A stretch of 64,000 nucleotides of DNA from contig CASJPF010000003.1 in the NCBI GenBank assembly GCA_949383255.1, positions 80,147 to 144,146 of the forward strand, read 5' to 3'. Shown piece by piece: positions 25,248 to 34,212 of this stretch. The stretch comes from Lachnospiraceae bacterium (GTDB taxonomy: Bacteria > Bacillota > Clostridia > Lachnospirales > Lachnospiraceae). The position numbers were made by a program, and so were the translations under genes. The number at the start of each line of letters is the position of its first letter. Position 1 is the first letter of the stretch. The notes beneath the pieces were generated by a model. It saw only the letters and a list, made by a program, of their open reading frames with translations, did not search any database and was not told the origin of the DNA.

Positions 25248-25844
25248 ATGAAAATTATAGGGATTACTGGCGGTGTTGGTGCAGGGAAAACAAAAGTTCT
25301 CTCCTATATAGAATTACAGTTTTCCTGTAGAGTTATAAGAGCAGACGAGGCGGCACACAAGTTGTATGAGCCGGAACAGATATGTTATCAGAAGCTTGTT
25401 GCACTTCTAGGACAGGAGATTTTAAACTCTGATAATACGATTGATAAGGCTAAGATGGCAACAGCTATTTTTGGAGATAATGTACTGTTGGCAAAAGTAA
25501 ATAGTATTGTGCACCCAGAAGTAAAAAAGTATATCCTAAAACAAATTGCCATAGAGCGTGAAAGAGGAGCAGTGGAGTACTTTTTTATAGAGGCGGCACT
25601 TTTGGTTGAAGAGCACTATGACCAGATTGTGGATGAGATGTGGTATATCCATTCAGATGTGGCGATTCGGGAGAAAAGGTTGGCGCAGAGTAGACAGTAT
25701 AGTGCACAGAAGATAGCAGAGATTATGAAAGGACAGTTACATGAGGAAGAATTTAGAAAACACTGTCAGGTGGTAATTATGAACAATGGCGATTTGGAGG
25801 AAACCTACAAACAGATTAATAAAATTATGGGGGTTAATATATGA
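25248..25844 (+). CDS. coaE: Dephospho-CoA kinase
   Basis: Catalyses the last step of coenzyme A synthesis, ATP-dependent phosphorylation of dephospho-CoA. It has the P-loop GITGGVGAGKT at residues 5-15, the RADEAAHKLYEP motif of CoA binding, and a lid region with SDVAIREKRLAQSR. About 198 residues is the usual length. ATG 25248 starts 2 bp after the polA stop; the polA-coaE order is common in Firmicutes. The downstream gene overlaps by 4 bp (ATGA). Confidence 0.93.
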   Translation: MKIIGITGGVGAGKTKVLSYIELQFSCRVIRADEAAHKLYEPEQICYQKLVALLGQEILNSDNTIDKAKMATAIFGDNVLLAKVNSIVHPEVKKYILKQIAIERERGAVEYFFIEAALLVEEHYDQIVDEMWYIHSDVAIREKRLAQSRQYSAQKIAEIMKGQLHEEEFRKHCQVVIMNNGDLEETYKQINKIMGVNI

Positions 25845-28228
25845 ACGAGAGGAACGTGAATGAGGAGGAGCTTGTATTTGGATTAGATATTGGTACCCGA
25901 AGTATTGTGGGTACCGTGGGCTATAGACAAGGGGAAAGATTTGTCGTGATAGCGCAGGAAATTCGGCAGCATCAGACGCGTGCCATGTTTGACGGGCAGA
26001 TTCATGATATCAACAGGGTAGCTGCCTCCATAGCGGATATCAGGCAATGTTTGCAGGAAAAGACAGGTGTCAAATTAAATGAGGCTTGTATTGCGGCCGC
26101 GGGGCGTGTGCTTAAGACAATGAATGTACATGCAGATATGGACCTTGACAAAGAGCGAAATGTCACAAAAGACGACATAAGCAACCTAATTTCGCTGGGA
26201 ATAGAACAAGCATTTGCAGAATTTCAAGATAATAATGATACAGATATGCACTTTTATTGTGTGGGATATTCCGTCGTGCGCTACTATTTGAATGGATTGT
26301 GGATGGGACAGCCAGAACACCACAAGGCAAAAACAATTGGAGCAGATATTATTGCAACTTTTCTGCCAGATAATGTTGTGGATGGTTTGTACAGTGCAGT
26401 GGAACTTGCTGGACTGCGGGTTGCAAATCTTACATTGGAGCCAATTGCGGCAATTCGAGTTGCTATTCCAGAGAAATTTAGATTGTTAAATATTGCAATG
26501 ATTGACGTTGGTGCAGGGACATCAGATATTTCGATTACAGATGATGGCACTGTTGTTGCATTTGGAATGATTCCCTGCGCAGGGGATACACTTACAGAGC
26601 TTTTGGCAAAAACTTGCCTGATTGACTTTGGCACAGCGGAGATGATTAAGACAGCGGCGACACAGCAGGAAGAAATTGTGTATGAAGATATTATGGGTAT
26701 GGAGCAGACGATTACTGCAAAGGAAGTAATTGCGATTTGTCAGAACGAGATTGAGCGAATGGCAAAGCTTGCGGCAAATACGATCAAGGAACTAAATGGT
26801 GGGACTTCCCCTAGCGCCGTATTTATTGTTGGCGGCGGTGGCAAAATTAAGGGATTTGACGAGTTGGTCGCAGCAGAACTCGGACTAGACCCAAAGCGTG
26901 TTGCGCTTCGCGGGGAGGAGATTATGCGGGATATCGATTTTCCGGAGGGTGCACTGAAAGATTCCACGATTATTACGCCGATTGGAATTTGTTTGACATA
27001 TTATGAGCAGTACAATAATTTTATCTATATCACATTTAATGGCAATAAAATCAAGCTCTATGATAACAATAAGCTTACAGTGACAGATGCTGCGATACAG
27101 GCGGACTTTACGAGGGATGGTCTTTTTCCAAGACGCGGGGAAGAACTGCGCTATACTGTAAATGGCAAAAATCGCGTTACTAAGGGAGAATATGGTGAGA
27201 GCGCGCACATTTATGTAAATGGTGAGGAAGTGAGTCTTAGCCATAATATCAAGGCAAATGATGTGATTGTGCTTGAGGAATCCACTCTAGGGATACCCGC
27301 AGAAGAAAAGATTGCGGATTTGATTGATTATAATGGAAAGATTGTCGTCACAGTAAACGGTGATGAGATGCAGCTTCCAAAGCCCGTAAAGGTAAATGGT
27401 ACAGCGGTTACAGAAGAGTATTTGATACAATATGGTGATGATATTGAGGTATTTACTACCTATACATATGATGCGTTTTTTGCATTTATGGATTTAACAC
27501 CAGAGGATATGATTTTATTTGTCAATGGTGAGCAGGCTGACAGTACAGTGGAGATTCATGCTTTGGATAAACTTGAACTTAAGAATCGGAAAGAGCATGA
27601 ACTTAAAAAAATTTACAAGGAATCACAACGGGAAGCAGTCAGAGATGCGGTGAAAGATCATGTGGCAAAAGCAGAGAAAAAAAGAGAACAGGGGACTTTG
27701 AATTCGGAGGAAAAACCAGAGGAAGCGCCAATACAGGAGACTGTTTCTGCAGTGTCAGACAATGAAAAAGGAAATACAGATTCCGATGCAAATAAGGATA
27801 CCAAGACGCCAGTGGACAAAGAAACAAGAACAGAGGAAAAACAGGAGACAACTTTGGAGGTAGACAAGGCAGCGGCAGAGAAAGCGCCGATAGAGTCCGT
27901 AGCTTCAGAATCCGCAGCAGAGGAACCAAAGCAGGAAAATGCATCAGAAACAGATAAAAAATCGGAGTTAGAGTCAGAGACAAAGAAAAAGGAAGAACAG
28001 AAGGAAGAAAAGGAGGAATCTGGAAAAAAGATTATTGTCATTGTAAATCAGAATCCGATAGTTATGAGGGGCAAACAGAGTTATATGTTTGTGGATATAT
28101 TTGATTACATTGATTTTGACACCAGCAGAGTGCGCGGAGGAGGGATTGCCACGCTTGTCAATGGAAAAGATGCGCAGTATACACAGGAAATCCATAATGG
28201 GGATAAGATAGAAGTATATTGGAAATAA
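25841..28228 (+). CDS. FtsA/actin-like ATPase with long charged tail
   Basis: Residues about 10-385 form an FtsA/PilM-type actin-like ATPase: VFGLDIGTRSIVGTVGY is phosphate 1, IDVGAGTSDISI is phosphate 2, and IVGGGGKIKGFDELV is the adenosine motif. The protein then continues to 795 residues, far beyond the ~420 of classical FtsA. It has two or more small beta-rich repeats (about 390-590), a low-complexity acidic/lysine linker (about 600-725) and a final folded piece of ~65 residues. No FtsZ-binding C-terminal helix is seen. It overlaps coaE by 4 bp. The role is unknown; cell-envelope or division-related function is only suggested by the family. Confidence 0.78.
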   Translation: MNERNVNEEELVFGLDIGTRSIVGTVGYRQGERFVVIAQEIRQHQTRAMFDGQIHDINRVAASIADIRQCLQEKTGVKLNEACIAAAGRVLKTMNVHADMDLDKERNVTKDDISNLISLGIEQAFAEFQDNNDTDMHFYCVGYSVVRYYLNGLWMGQPEHHKAKTIGADIIATFLPDNVVDGLYSAVELAGLRVANLTLEPIAAIRVAIPEKFRLLNIAMIDVGAGTSDISITDDGTVVAFGMIPCAGDTLTELLAKTCLIDFGTAEMIKTAATQQEEIVYEDIMGMEQTITAKEVIAICQNEIERMAKLAANTIKELNGGTSPSAVFIVGGGGKIKGFDELVAAELGLDPKRVALRGEEIMRDIDFPEGALKDSTIITPIGICLTYYEQYNNFIYITFNGNKIKLYDNNKLTVTDAAIQADFTRDGLFPRRGEELRYTVNGKNRVTKGEYGESAHIYVNGEEVSLSHNIKANDVIVLEESTLGIPAEEKIADLIDYNGKIVVTVNGDEMQLPKPVKVNGTAVTEEYLIQYGDDIEVFTTYTYDAFFAFMDLTPEDMILFVNGEQADSTVEIHALDKLELKNRKEHELKKIYKESQREAVRDAVKDHVAKAEKKREQGTLNSEEKPEEAPIQETVSAVSDNEKGNTDSDANKDTKTPVDKETRTEEKQETTLEVDKAAAEKAPIESVASESAAEEPKQENASETDKKSELESETKKKEEQKEEKEESGKKIIVIVNQNPIVMRGKQSYMFVDIFDYIDFDTSRVRGGGIATLVNGKDAQYTQEIHNGDKIEVYWK

Positions 28229-28260
28229 AACAGATTGGTATAGAACAGGAGTAGAAGTAG

Positions 28261-29058
28261 ATGAGAATGTGCAGTATAGCCAGTGGAAGTAGTGGAAATT
28301 GTATCTATATTGGTACAGAGGCGACACATCTTCTGGTAGATGCGGGGATAAGCTGCAAAAGAACGTTGGAGGCACTCAATCAGTTTGGATTGACGGGGAA
28401 AGATATTGATGGAATACTAATCACGCATGAACACGCAGACCATATTAGTGGTTTGCGTGTATTGTGCAGACAATTTGGCATACCAGTCTATGCTACAGAA
28501 GGAACAATAGCTGCCATGAAAAAAGTGAGTAATCTTGCAGGGATAGAGGACTCACTTTTTCATGCAATTAAAATTGACAAAAAATTTATTTTAAAGGATA
28601 TCACAATCAATCCAATGAAAATATCCCATGATGCAGCTCAGCCAGCGGCATACAGATTTCAGTATGGAAATAAACGTATGGCAGTTGCAACAGATTTAGG
28701 TACTTATGATGCATATACAGTTGAGAGTCTTCGAGGGACAAATGTTCTGTTGCTGGAGGCGAACCATGATGTTAATATGCTCCAAGTAGGACCATATCCA
28801 TATATGCTCAAACAAAGAATACTAGGTAAAAAAGGGCATTTATCCAATGAACTTTCGGGTAGGCTTTTGAGCCAATTGTTGCATAATGATTTAAAAACAG
28901 TATTTTTGGGACATCTAAGCAAGGACAATAATTTGGCGGAGTTGGCATATGAAACGGTGCGATTGGAAATTTCTATGGCAGATAACCCTTATAAACCAGA
29001 TGATTTTCCAATCTTAGTGGCAAGTCGAACTGAAGTGTCACAGATGGTGGAAATATAA
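28261..29058 (+). CDS. MBL-fold metallo-hydrolase of the YycJ/WalJ type
   Basis: A beta-lactamase-fold hydrolase of 265 residues. The start MCSIASGSSGNCIYI is the YycJ family hallmark, and THEHADHISG is the HxHxDH dinuclear metal site; LLLEANHD and FLGHLSKDNN follow. YycJ has been linked to DNA or cell-wall homeostasis as a 5'-exonuclease-like protein. Its typical partner walKR is not here. A ribosome site CAGGAG precedes ATG 28261. Confidence 0.85.
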   Translation: MRMCSIASGSSGNCIYIGTEATHLLVDAGISCKRTLEALNQFGLTGKDIDGILITHEHADHISGLRVLCRQFGIPVYATEGTIAAMKKVSNLAGIEDSLFHAIKIDKKFILKDITINPMKISHDAAQPAAYRFQYGNKRMAVATDLGTYDAYTVESLRGTNVLLLEANHDVNMLQVGPYPYMLKQRILGKKGHLSNELSGRLLSQLLHNDLKTVFLGHLSKDNNLAELAYETVRLEISMADNPYKPDDFPILVASRTEVSQMVEI

Positions 29059-29097
29059 AAGGTAAAAGATATAAGTAAAAGATAGGAGTCATAAATT

Positions 29098-29370
29098 ATG
29101 AAAAAAACAATTATTACTGTAGTGGGAAAAGATACTGTTGGAATCATTGCAAAGGTATGTACATATCTTGCTGAGAACAGAATTAATATTTTGGATATTT
29201 CACAGACGATTGTGGACGATTATTTTAATATGATGATGATTGCAGATATGGGGCAGGCAGTCAAGTCGGTCAGTGAAATTTCCGATGATCTTGACAAACT
29301 TGGAGCGGAGATAGGTGTTATTGTCAAATGTCAGAGGGAGGAAATCTTTAATAGTATGCACAGATTATAG
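29098..29370 (+). CDS. ACT-domain protein (UPF0237 type)
   Basis: A 90-residue single ACT domain, starting KTIITVVGKDTVGIIAKVCTY, similar to the UPF0237 family of small regulators that bind amino acids. It lies 54 bp before the PFL/UPF0210 gene. This pair occurs together in many Firmicutes and Archaea, suggesting a shared but still unknown function. Confidence 0.9.
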   Translation: MKKTIITVVGKDTVGIIAKVCTYLAENRINILDISQTIVDDYFNMMMIADMGQAVKSVSEISDDLDKLGAEIGVIVKCQREEIFNSMHRL

Positions 29371-29423
29371 TTTGCGTGCAAATAAAGATATTTTTCGGAA
29401 ATCTATAATGGAGGACATTTAAG

Positions 29424-30788
29424 ATGATAAACATAAATGAAGTATTGGAAACAAATAAAATGATTGAAAAGGAAAATCTGGATGTCAGGACAATCACGCT
29501 TGGCATTAGTCTGTTGGATTGCATTGATTCCGATCTTTCCCGATTAAATGAGAAGATTTACAATAAGATTACGGTTGTGGCAAAGGACTTGGTGACTGTA
29601 GGAGAAACAATTGAGAAGGAATTCGGGATTCCTATTGTAAACAAGCGAATTTCTGTCACACCAATTGCTTTGATTGGTGGGGCTGCATGTAAAACTTCTG
29701 AAGATTTTGTGACGATTGCTAGAACCTTAGACAAGGCGGGAAGAGCGGTTGGTATCAATTTCCTTGGAGGTTATTCTGCATTGGTATCAAAGGGAATGAC
29801 AAAGGCAGATGAGTTGTTATTGCGCTCGATTCCGCAGGCACTTGCACAGACAGAACTTGTGTGTAGTTCAGTGAATCTTGGTTCTACCAAGACAGGGATT
29901 GATATGGATGCGGTTCGGCTGATGGGGGATATTATTAAAGAGACAGCAGAGTGCACAAAGGACAGGGATTCAATTGGATGTTCTAAGTTGGTGGTGTTCT
30001 GTAATGCGCCAGATGACAATCCATTTATGGCAGGAGCATTTCATGGTGTCACAGAGGCGGATGCCATTATTAATGTTGGGGTTAGTGGTCCGGGAGTTGT
30101 CAAGAACGCACTGGAGCGCGTGCGCGGAGAAAATTTTGAAGTGCTCTGCGAGACTATTAAAAAGACAGCTTTTAAAGTGACACGTGTCGGACAGCTAGTG
30201 GCGCAGGAAGCATCAAAACGACTTGGTATTCCCTTTGGCATTGTAGACCTTTCTCTTGCTCCTACACCTGCAATTGGTGATAGCGTAGCAGATATTTTGT
30301 GTGAGATTGGGCTTGAGTATGCAGGTGCTCCGGGGACAACAGCGGCACTTGCCTTATTAAATGATCAAGTGAAAAAAGGTGGTGTAATGGCATCTTCTTA
30401 TGTAGGTGGTCTGAGTGGTGCGTTTATCCCAGTCAGTGAGGACCAGGGCATGATTGATGCCGTCAATGCAGGAGCGCTAACGCTAGAAAAGCTCGAAGCC
30501 ATGACCTGTGTCTGTTCAGTTGGTCTGGATATGATTGCAATTCCCGGCGATACCAAGCCAACGACGATTGCGGGTATTATAGCAGATGAGCTTGCGATTG
30601 GAATGGTCAATCAAAAAACGACTGCCGTGCGCATTATTCCTGTGATTGGTAAGACAGTAGGAGATAGTGTTGAGTTTGGAGGACTACTTGGATATGCGCC
30701 AATTATGCCTGTCAACAAATATTCTTGTGATGCATTTGTTAATCGTGGGGGTAGGATACCTGCACCAATCCATAGCTTTAAAAATTAA
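29424..30788 (+). CDS. PFL-family protein (UPF0210 / DUF711)
   Basis: A 454-residue member of the UPF0210/DUF711 family, structurally related to pyruvate formate-lyase-like barrels but lacking a glycyl radical motif. Features include [31 protein letters not shown] and [17 protein letters not shown]. It follows the ACT protein, a conserved pair. The biochemical role is not known. Its 3' end overlaps the convergent tmcAL gene by 11 bp. Confidence 0.9.
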   Translation: MININEVLETNKMIEKENLDVRTITLGISLLDCIDSDLSRLNEKIYNKITVVAKDLVTVGETIEKEFGIPIVNKRISVTPIALIGGAACKTSEDFVTIARTLDKAGRAVGINFLGGYSALVSKGMTKADELLLRSIPQALAQTELVCSSVNLGSTKTGIDMDAVRLMGDIIKETAECTKDRDSIGCSKLVVFCNAPDDNPFMAGAFHGVTEADAIINVGVSGPGVVKNALERVRGENFEVLCETIKKTAFKVTRVGQLVAQEASKRLGIPFGIVDLSLAPTPAIGDSVADILCEIGLEYAGAPGTTAALALLNDQVKKGGVMASSYVGGLSGAFIPVSEDQGMIDAVNAGALTLEKLEAMTCVCSVGLDMIAIPGDTKPTTIAGIIADELAIGMVNQKTTAVRIIPVIGKTVGDSVEFGGLLGYAPIMPVNKYSCDAFVNRGGRIPAPIHSFKN

Positions 30789-32049
30789 CTTTAATCAGTT
30801 CACAGGTCAGTTCGCTTTGTCGTAAGAGACTAGCAGTGTTAGCTGGTTGGCATCGTTTTTTTTGCTGTAGAACACTCTCGTAAATATTAGCAGCAAATAT
30901 ATCAGATTGCAGAGATGTCAGTGCAATATCACTTAGATGTTTTAACGCATGGGCAGGTTTTGTTATAATAGGAATCGATGCATTTGCTTTAATGGATTTC
31001 AACAGGTTTTGACCGCAAGGAGTAAATCCAAGCAATCTGGCATAAGGGGTGTAATCACGTTCTTTTAAGGCATCTGCGCATTCCTGTGTCAATCCCAAAA
31101 GAATATGCATTAGACCACGGCAGATACGAGAGTATGTTAAATTTTTAGTCTTACACAATAGTGCAAATTTCTCAAAAGAAACAAAGCGAGAAAGGTTATT
31201 GTGCAATGTATGTGATAGTTGTCTTCCAATATCAAAGTAATTGGCGTATACATCTTTGTGACCATAAAGTTGCAGCATCTTATATAGAAGGATTTCAGAA
31301 AAATCCTCAGCATACAAATGTTCTTTGTTTTGTAATAGAGTATATATGTCAACTGGCATATGATTTTGCACTGGAGATGTGACAATATTATTCAATGATT
31401 GATGCAAAAGTGCATTTCGTATGGCATTTGCAGAGATAAAGCTATCTGATTCTATATTGACAGAAGTATATGCAGCGCCTTTTCTCGTAAGTGTTGCAGG
31501 TTTGATTGCACTGTTTCGCTGTATAAGAGCTTTGACATACTCTACTCCAAGGATATTGTTGGAAGCGCTGAGAAAGTTTTGAGTATCCTGATTTGGAAAG
31601 AGTTCTGACAGTGCATTGCTTCTGGCTGCAGGAAAAGAACAGCCTTGCTTTAAATGTCGATTTAATGCTGTTTTGTACGCGTCAGATTCGCTGGCAAGGG
31701 TGTGGGCATATTGTAAAATTTGGGAAATATTTCCCGATTCGCTGCCAAAATGCAATGACTCGACAACACCGAGCTTGTCCGCCAAAGAAACTGCTCCCTG
31801 TGCAAAGTATTCGGCACTGCCAAGTGCAAAGTAAACTGGCAACTCAAAAACAAGGTCGGCACCATGTAGAAGCGCCATGCGACAGCGCTCGTATTTGTTT
31901 ACAATAGCAGGAATACCGCGTTGCATAAAGTTCCCACCCATAATGACAAGAATTATGTCCGCATTTTCTGTATGGCGTATCGTATTTAACTGATAGAGGT
32001 GCCCATTGTGAAATGGATTGTACTCAGCAATTACGGCTGTGACTTTCAT
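30778..32049 (-). CDS. tmcAL: tRNA(Met) cytidine acetate ligase
   Basis: A 423-residue nucleotidyltransferase-like protein that acetylates the wobble cytidine of elongator tRNA(Met) using acetate and ATP. It starts [19 protein letters not shown], with the HxGH nucleotidyltransferase motif, then GGNFMQRG and [16 protein letters not shown], signatures of the family formerly UPF0348. It runs against the genes on both sides and converges on the PFL gene with overlapping 3' ends. Confidence 0.92.
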   Translation of the reverse strand: MKVTAVIAEYNPFHNGHLYQLNTIRHTENADIILVIMGGNFMQRGIPAIVNKYERCRMALLHGADLVFELPVYFALGSAEYFAQGAVSLADKLGVVESLHFGSESGNISQILQYAHTLASESDAYKTALNRHLKQGCSFPAARSNALSELFPNQDTQNFLSASNNILGVEYVKALIQRNSAIKPATLTRKGAAYTSVNIESDSFISANAIRNALLHQSLNNIVTSPVQNHMPVDIYTLLQNKEHLYAEDFSEILLYKMLQLYGHKDVYANYFDIGRQLSHTLHNNLSRFVSFEKFALLCKTKNLTYSRICRGLMHILLGLTQECADALKERDYTPYARLLGFTPCGQNLLKSIKANASIPIITKPAHALKHLSDIALTSLQSDIFAANIYESVLQQKKRCQPANTASLLRQSELTCELIKVNF

Positions 32050-32305
32050 AATGTTTATCCTGCCTTATTACAGTTTGTTTTGGAAGAAACTACAAGGTTC
32101 TAATTACATATTACATTAGGAGTGTGTGAAAAACAAGCATTTTGGCGCATGATTTTCACGTTATTATTCATGGTTTAATAGATCGCTTATAGTAACTATT
32201 CCAAGCGATACTTGAAGTTTTACTGCGCAAAAATCGCTCTTCACTCCTGACCCGTGAAGAATAACATTTTCGTTTCTGCAGAGGCGTGAAAAGTAATAAA
32301 ACGTC

Positions 32306-32334
32306 TTCCATTATTTTGATAGTCATGCTATAAT
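32306..32334 (+). promoter_or_regulatory. Extended -10 promoter of the hemerythrin/receiver gene
   Basis: TGCTATAAT at 32326-32334 is an extended -10 element; a weak TTCCAT lies 17 bp upstream. The start of transcription would be near 32341, giving an ~80-nt leader that contains three 12-bp tandem repeats. The rest of the 371-bp gap (32050-32420) shows a small TTCAC/GTGAA hairpin at about 32240 and nothing else I can name. Confidence 0.6.
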
Positions 32335-32356
32335 TTGGTAGTAAAGGATGGAATTC

Positions 32357-32392
32357 ACATTTCAATTGATATTTCGATTGACATTTCAATAG
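32357..32392 (+). repeat. Three 12-bp tandem repeats in the leader
   Basis: ACATTTCAATTG, ATATTTCGATTG and ACATTTCAATAG follow each other without gap at 32357, 32369 and 32381, between the promoter and the ribosome site of the hemerythrin/receiver gene. Confidence 0.7.
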
Positions 32393-32420
32393 CAGTTATT
32401 ATGGGGCAAAGGAGAAAAAA

Positions 32421-33791
32421 ATGGGAAATCAATTAGTATGGGACGAACGATATAACATTGGGGTAGAAGTTATTGACAAAGAACACAAGAAATTGTTCAG
32501 TATTTTGAACAAGCTATTTGACTTTGGACGGCAGGAGGAAAAAAGCCAATGGGTTTGCCAGGAGGCAGTAAAATATTTTAGAGATCATGCAATCCAGCAT
32601 TTTGCGGATGAGGAGAGCTATATGATTTCTATTGGGTATGAAGGACTTGAGACACACCAGCGCATCCATAGAAATTTTAGGGATAGAACGATTCCAGCAT
32701 TGGAACGTGAGTTAGAGTTAACAAACTACTCAGAGGATTCGGTCAATCATTTTCTTAGTGTGTGTGCAGGATGGCTGATTGGACATACAATGATAGAAGA
32801 TCACGCGATTGTGAGTGGCGAAACTGTAAAGCAATGGGAAAATATGATGCCGGAGGAAGAACAGGCGGTGATGGGGCAAACGATTGCGAATCTGTTACAT
32901 AGTATGTTTCAATTAGACCCACGGCTAATTAGCAATTATTATGGTGGTGAAAAATTTGGAGATGGCATTTATTATCGTTTGATTTACAGTACTAAGGAAA
33001 AAAAGAGGTGGGAATTTTATCTAATTTTTGAACAACAGCTTATTGTTAGTACAATTGGCAGTGTGATAAATACGAAATCGGAAGCATTGAGTGTTATGTT
33101 AATGAATGCGGCCAGATATGTTGCAAGGCAGTTAGTAGAGCGCGTTAAAGGATATTTTCCATCTTCTGATAAGTTCCAAATTAAAGAAGAGCAATTGCTT
33201 ACTTATGAACAGTTCCAGAAGGTATTTGAGAAACAAAGTCCACAGTTTAGCTTGTTGTTTGATACTGGTAAGGGATATTTTGCTTACTGTGTAGCAGCGA
33301 CGGATATGCTTCAGCCAGAAGGTGGTGTCTCTATTATTACAGAGAATGCCATGACTGAGGTTGGGAAGTACCTAAACCAAAACAACGTTGAAAAAATCGA
33401 GATAAGTCACAAAAAGAAAGTTTTAGTAGTGGATGACTCTGAGTTTATGCTGCGTGCAATCCATGATTTGCTTAGCAGTGATTATGAGGTGATTACAGCA
33501 AAGTCAGGATTATCTGCAATTCGGAGTATTACGCTTGATAGACCTGATTTGGTCTTGTTGGACTATGAGATGCCGGTTTGCAATGGAAGCCAGGTGCTTG
33601 AGATGATTCGCTCCGAAAAAGATTTTGCAGATATTCCAGTTATCTTTTTGACCAGTAAGGTAGATAAAGAAAGTGTGAGCAAGGTAATTGCGCTCAAGCC
33701 AGAGGGATATTTATCCAAATCTATGTCGCCAGAAACTGTAAAAAGGGAAGTGGATCACTATTTTGAAAAAAAAGATCGTGTAAAAAGATAG
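32421..33791 (+). CDS. Hemerythrin domain, middle domain and response-regulator receiver
   Basis: A 456-residue fusion. Residues 1-135 are a bacteriohemerythrin with all seven iron ligands in place: H22, H56, H60/E64 region, H79, H83, H122 and D127. Residues about 150-325 are a globular domain of unclear family, perhaps CheX- or CheC-like. Residues about 333-450 are a receiver, KVLVVDDSEFMLRAI with the phospho-acceptor D381 in LLDYEMPVCNG. Hemerythrins bind O2 or NO at a di-iron centre, so the protein may couple oxygen or redox state to phosphorelay signalling. There is no output DNA-binding domain. Its receiver closely resembles that of the regulator at 49741. Confidence 0.88.
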   Translation: MGNQLVWDERYNIGVEVIDKEHKKLFSILNKLFDFGRQEEKSQWVCQEAVKYFRDHAIQHFADEESYMISIGYEGLETHQRIHRNFRDRTIPALERELELTNYSEDSVNHFLSVCAGWLIGHTMIEDHAIVSGETVKQWENMMPEEEQAVMGQTIANLLHSMFQLDPRLISNYYGGEKFGDGIYYRLIYSTKEKKRWEFYLIFEQQLIVSTIGSVINTKSEALSVMLMNAARYVARQLVERVKGYFPSSDKFQIKEEQLLTYEQFQKVFEKQSPQFSLLFDTGKGYFAYCVAATDMLQPEGGVSIITENAMTEVGKYLNQNNVEKIEISHKKKVLVVDDSEFMLRAIHDLLSSDYEVITAKSGLSAIRSITLDRPDLVLLDYEMPVCNGSQVLEMIRSEKDFADIPVIFLTSKVDKESVSKVIALKPEGYLSKSMSPETVKREVDHYFEKKDRVKR

Positions 33792-33876
33792 AAAAGTATG
33801 AATAATTTTCCTTTCTTGTCCATATAATGATTACATATAAAATAAAAAAGTATGTGTTAGCATGAGGAGAGTCACT

Positions 33877-34098
33877 ATGGCAAGAGGAGTAAAGAAATCA
33901 TTACAAGAAAAGATTACACAGAAGGAAGAGCTGATTGAGGCGCTTTCTACGCGCATTAAGAAGGAGAAAGAAGAACTGAACGAGCTTTTGGAGATGCAGA
34001 AGATGGAAGAGCTGAATGAGCTCAGGGCAGTTGTACAGAAATCTGGCATGGAGATAGCAGATATTATTCAGATGGCACAGATGCAAGCTGCTCAGTAA
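33877..34098 (+). CDS. Small coiled-coil protein, 73 residues
   Basis: The protein begins ARGVKKSLQEKITQKEEL and continues as a charged helix rich in E, K and L with heptad spacing, ending in EIADIIQMAQMQ. GAGGAGA lies 6 bp before ATG 33877. It loosely recalls DUF4315-type small proteins of integrative elements, in having a coiled coil followed by a short helix, but this resemblance is weak. Function unknown. A terminator-like hairpin follows before asnS. Confidence 0.65.
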   Translation: MARGVKKSLQEKITQKEELIEALSTRIKKEKEELNELLEMQKMEELNELRAVVQKSGMEIADIIQMAQMQAAQ

Positions 34099-34113
34099 TG
34101 TAGAGTATTCAGG

Positions 34114-34186
34114 AAAAGTCCAGACATAAATGCGTACATAGCCTGAAAAGGGTATCGTGGGAAGCAGGGTGAATGGACTTTTTTCT
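34114..34186 (+). terminator. Long-loop hairpin with T run between the coiled-coil gene and asnS
   Basis: AAAAGTCCA at 34114-34122 pairs with TGGACTTTT at 34174-34182, and a T-rich stretch follows. The loop of about 51 nt contains CCTG and CAGG that may pair inside. It may end the small gene or attenuate asnS. No T-box signature is present. Confidence 0.5.
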
Positions 34187-34212
34187 TTTGAAAAGAGAAA
34201 GGAAGAACAACA

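Noticed and set aside
27639..28041. Long open frames on the minus strand opposite the FtsA-like tail
   Set aside because: They mirror the low-complexity glutamate/lysine-rich coding strand and have biased composition without any family signature.
34111..34186. Resemblance of GGAAAAGTCC to the start of RNase P RNA
   Set aside because: The segment is far too short and the conserved core regions of RNase P RNA are absent.
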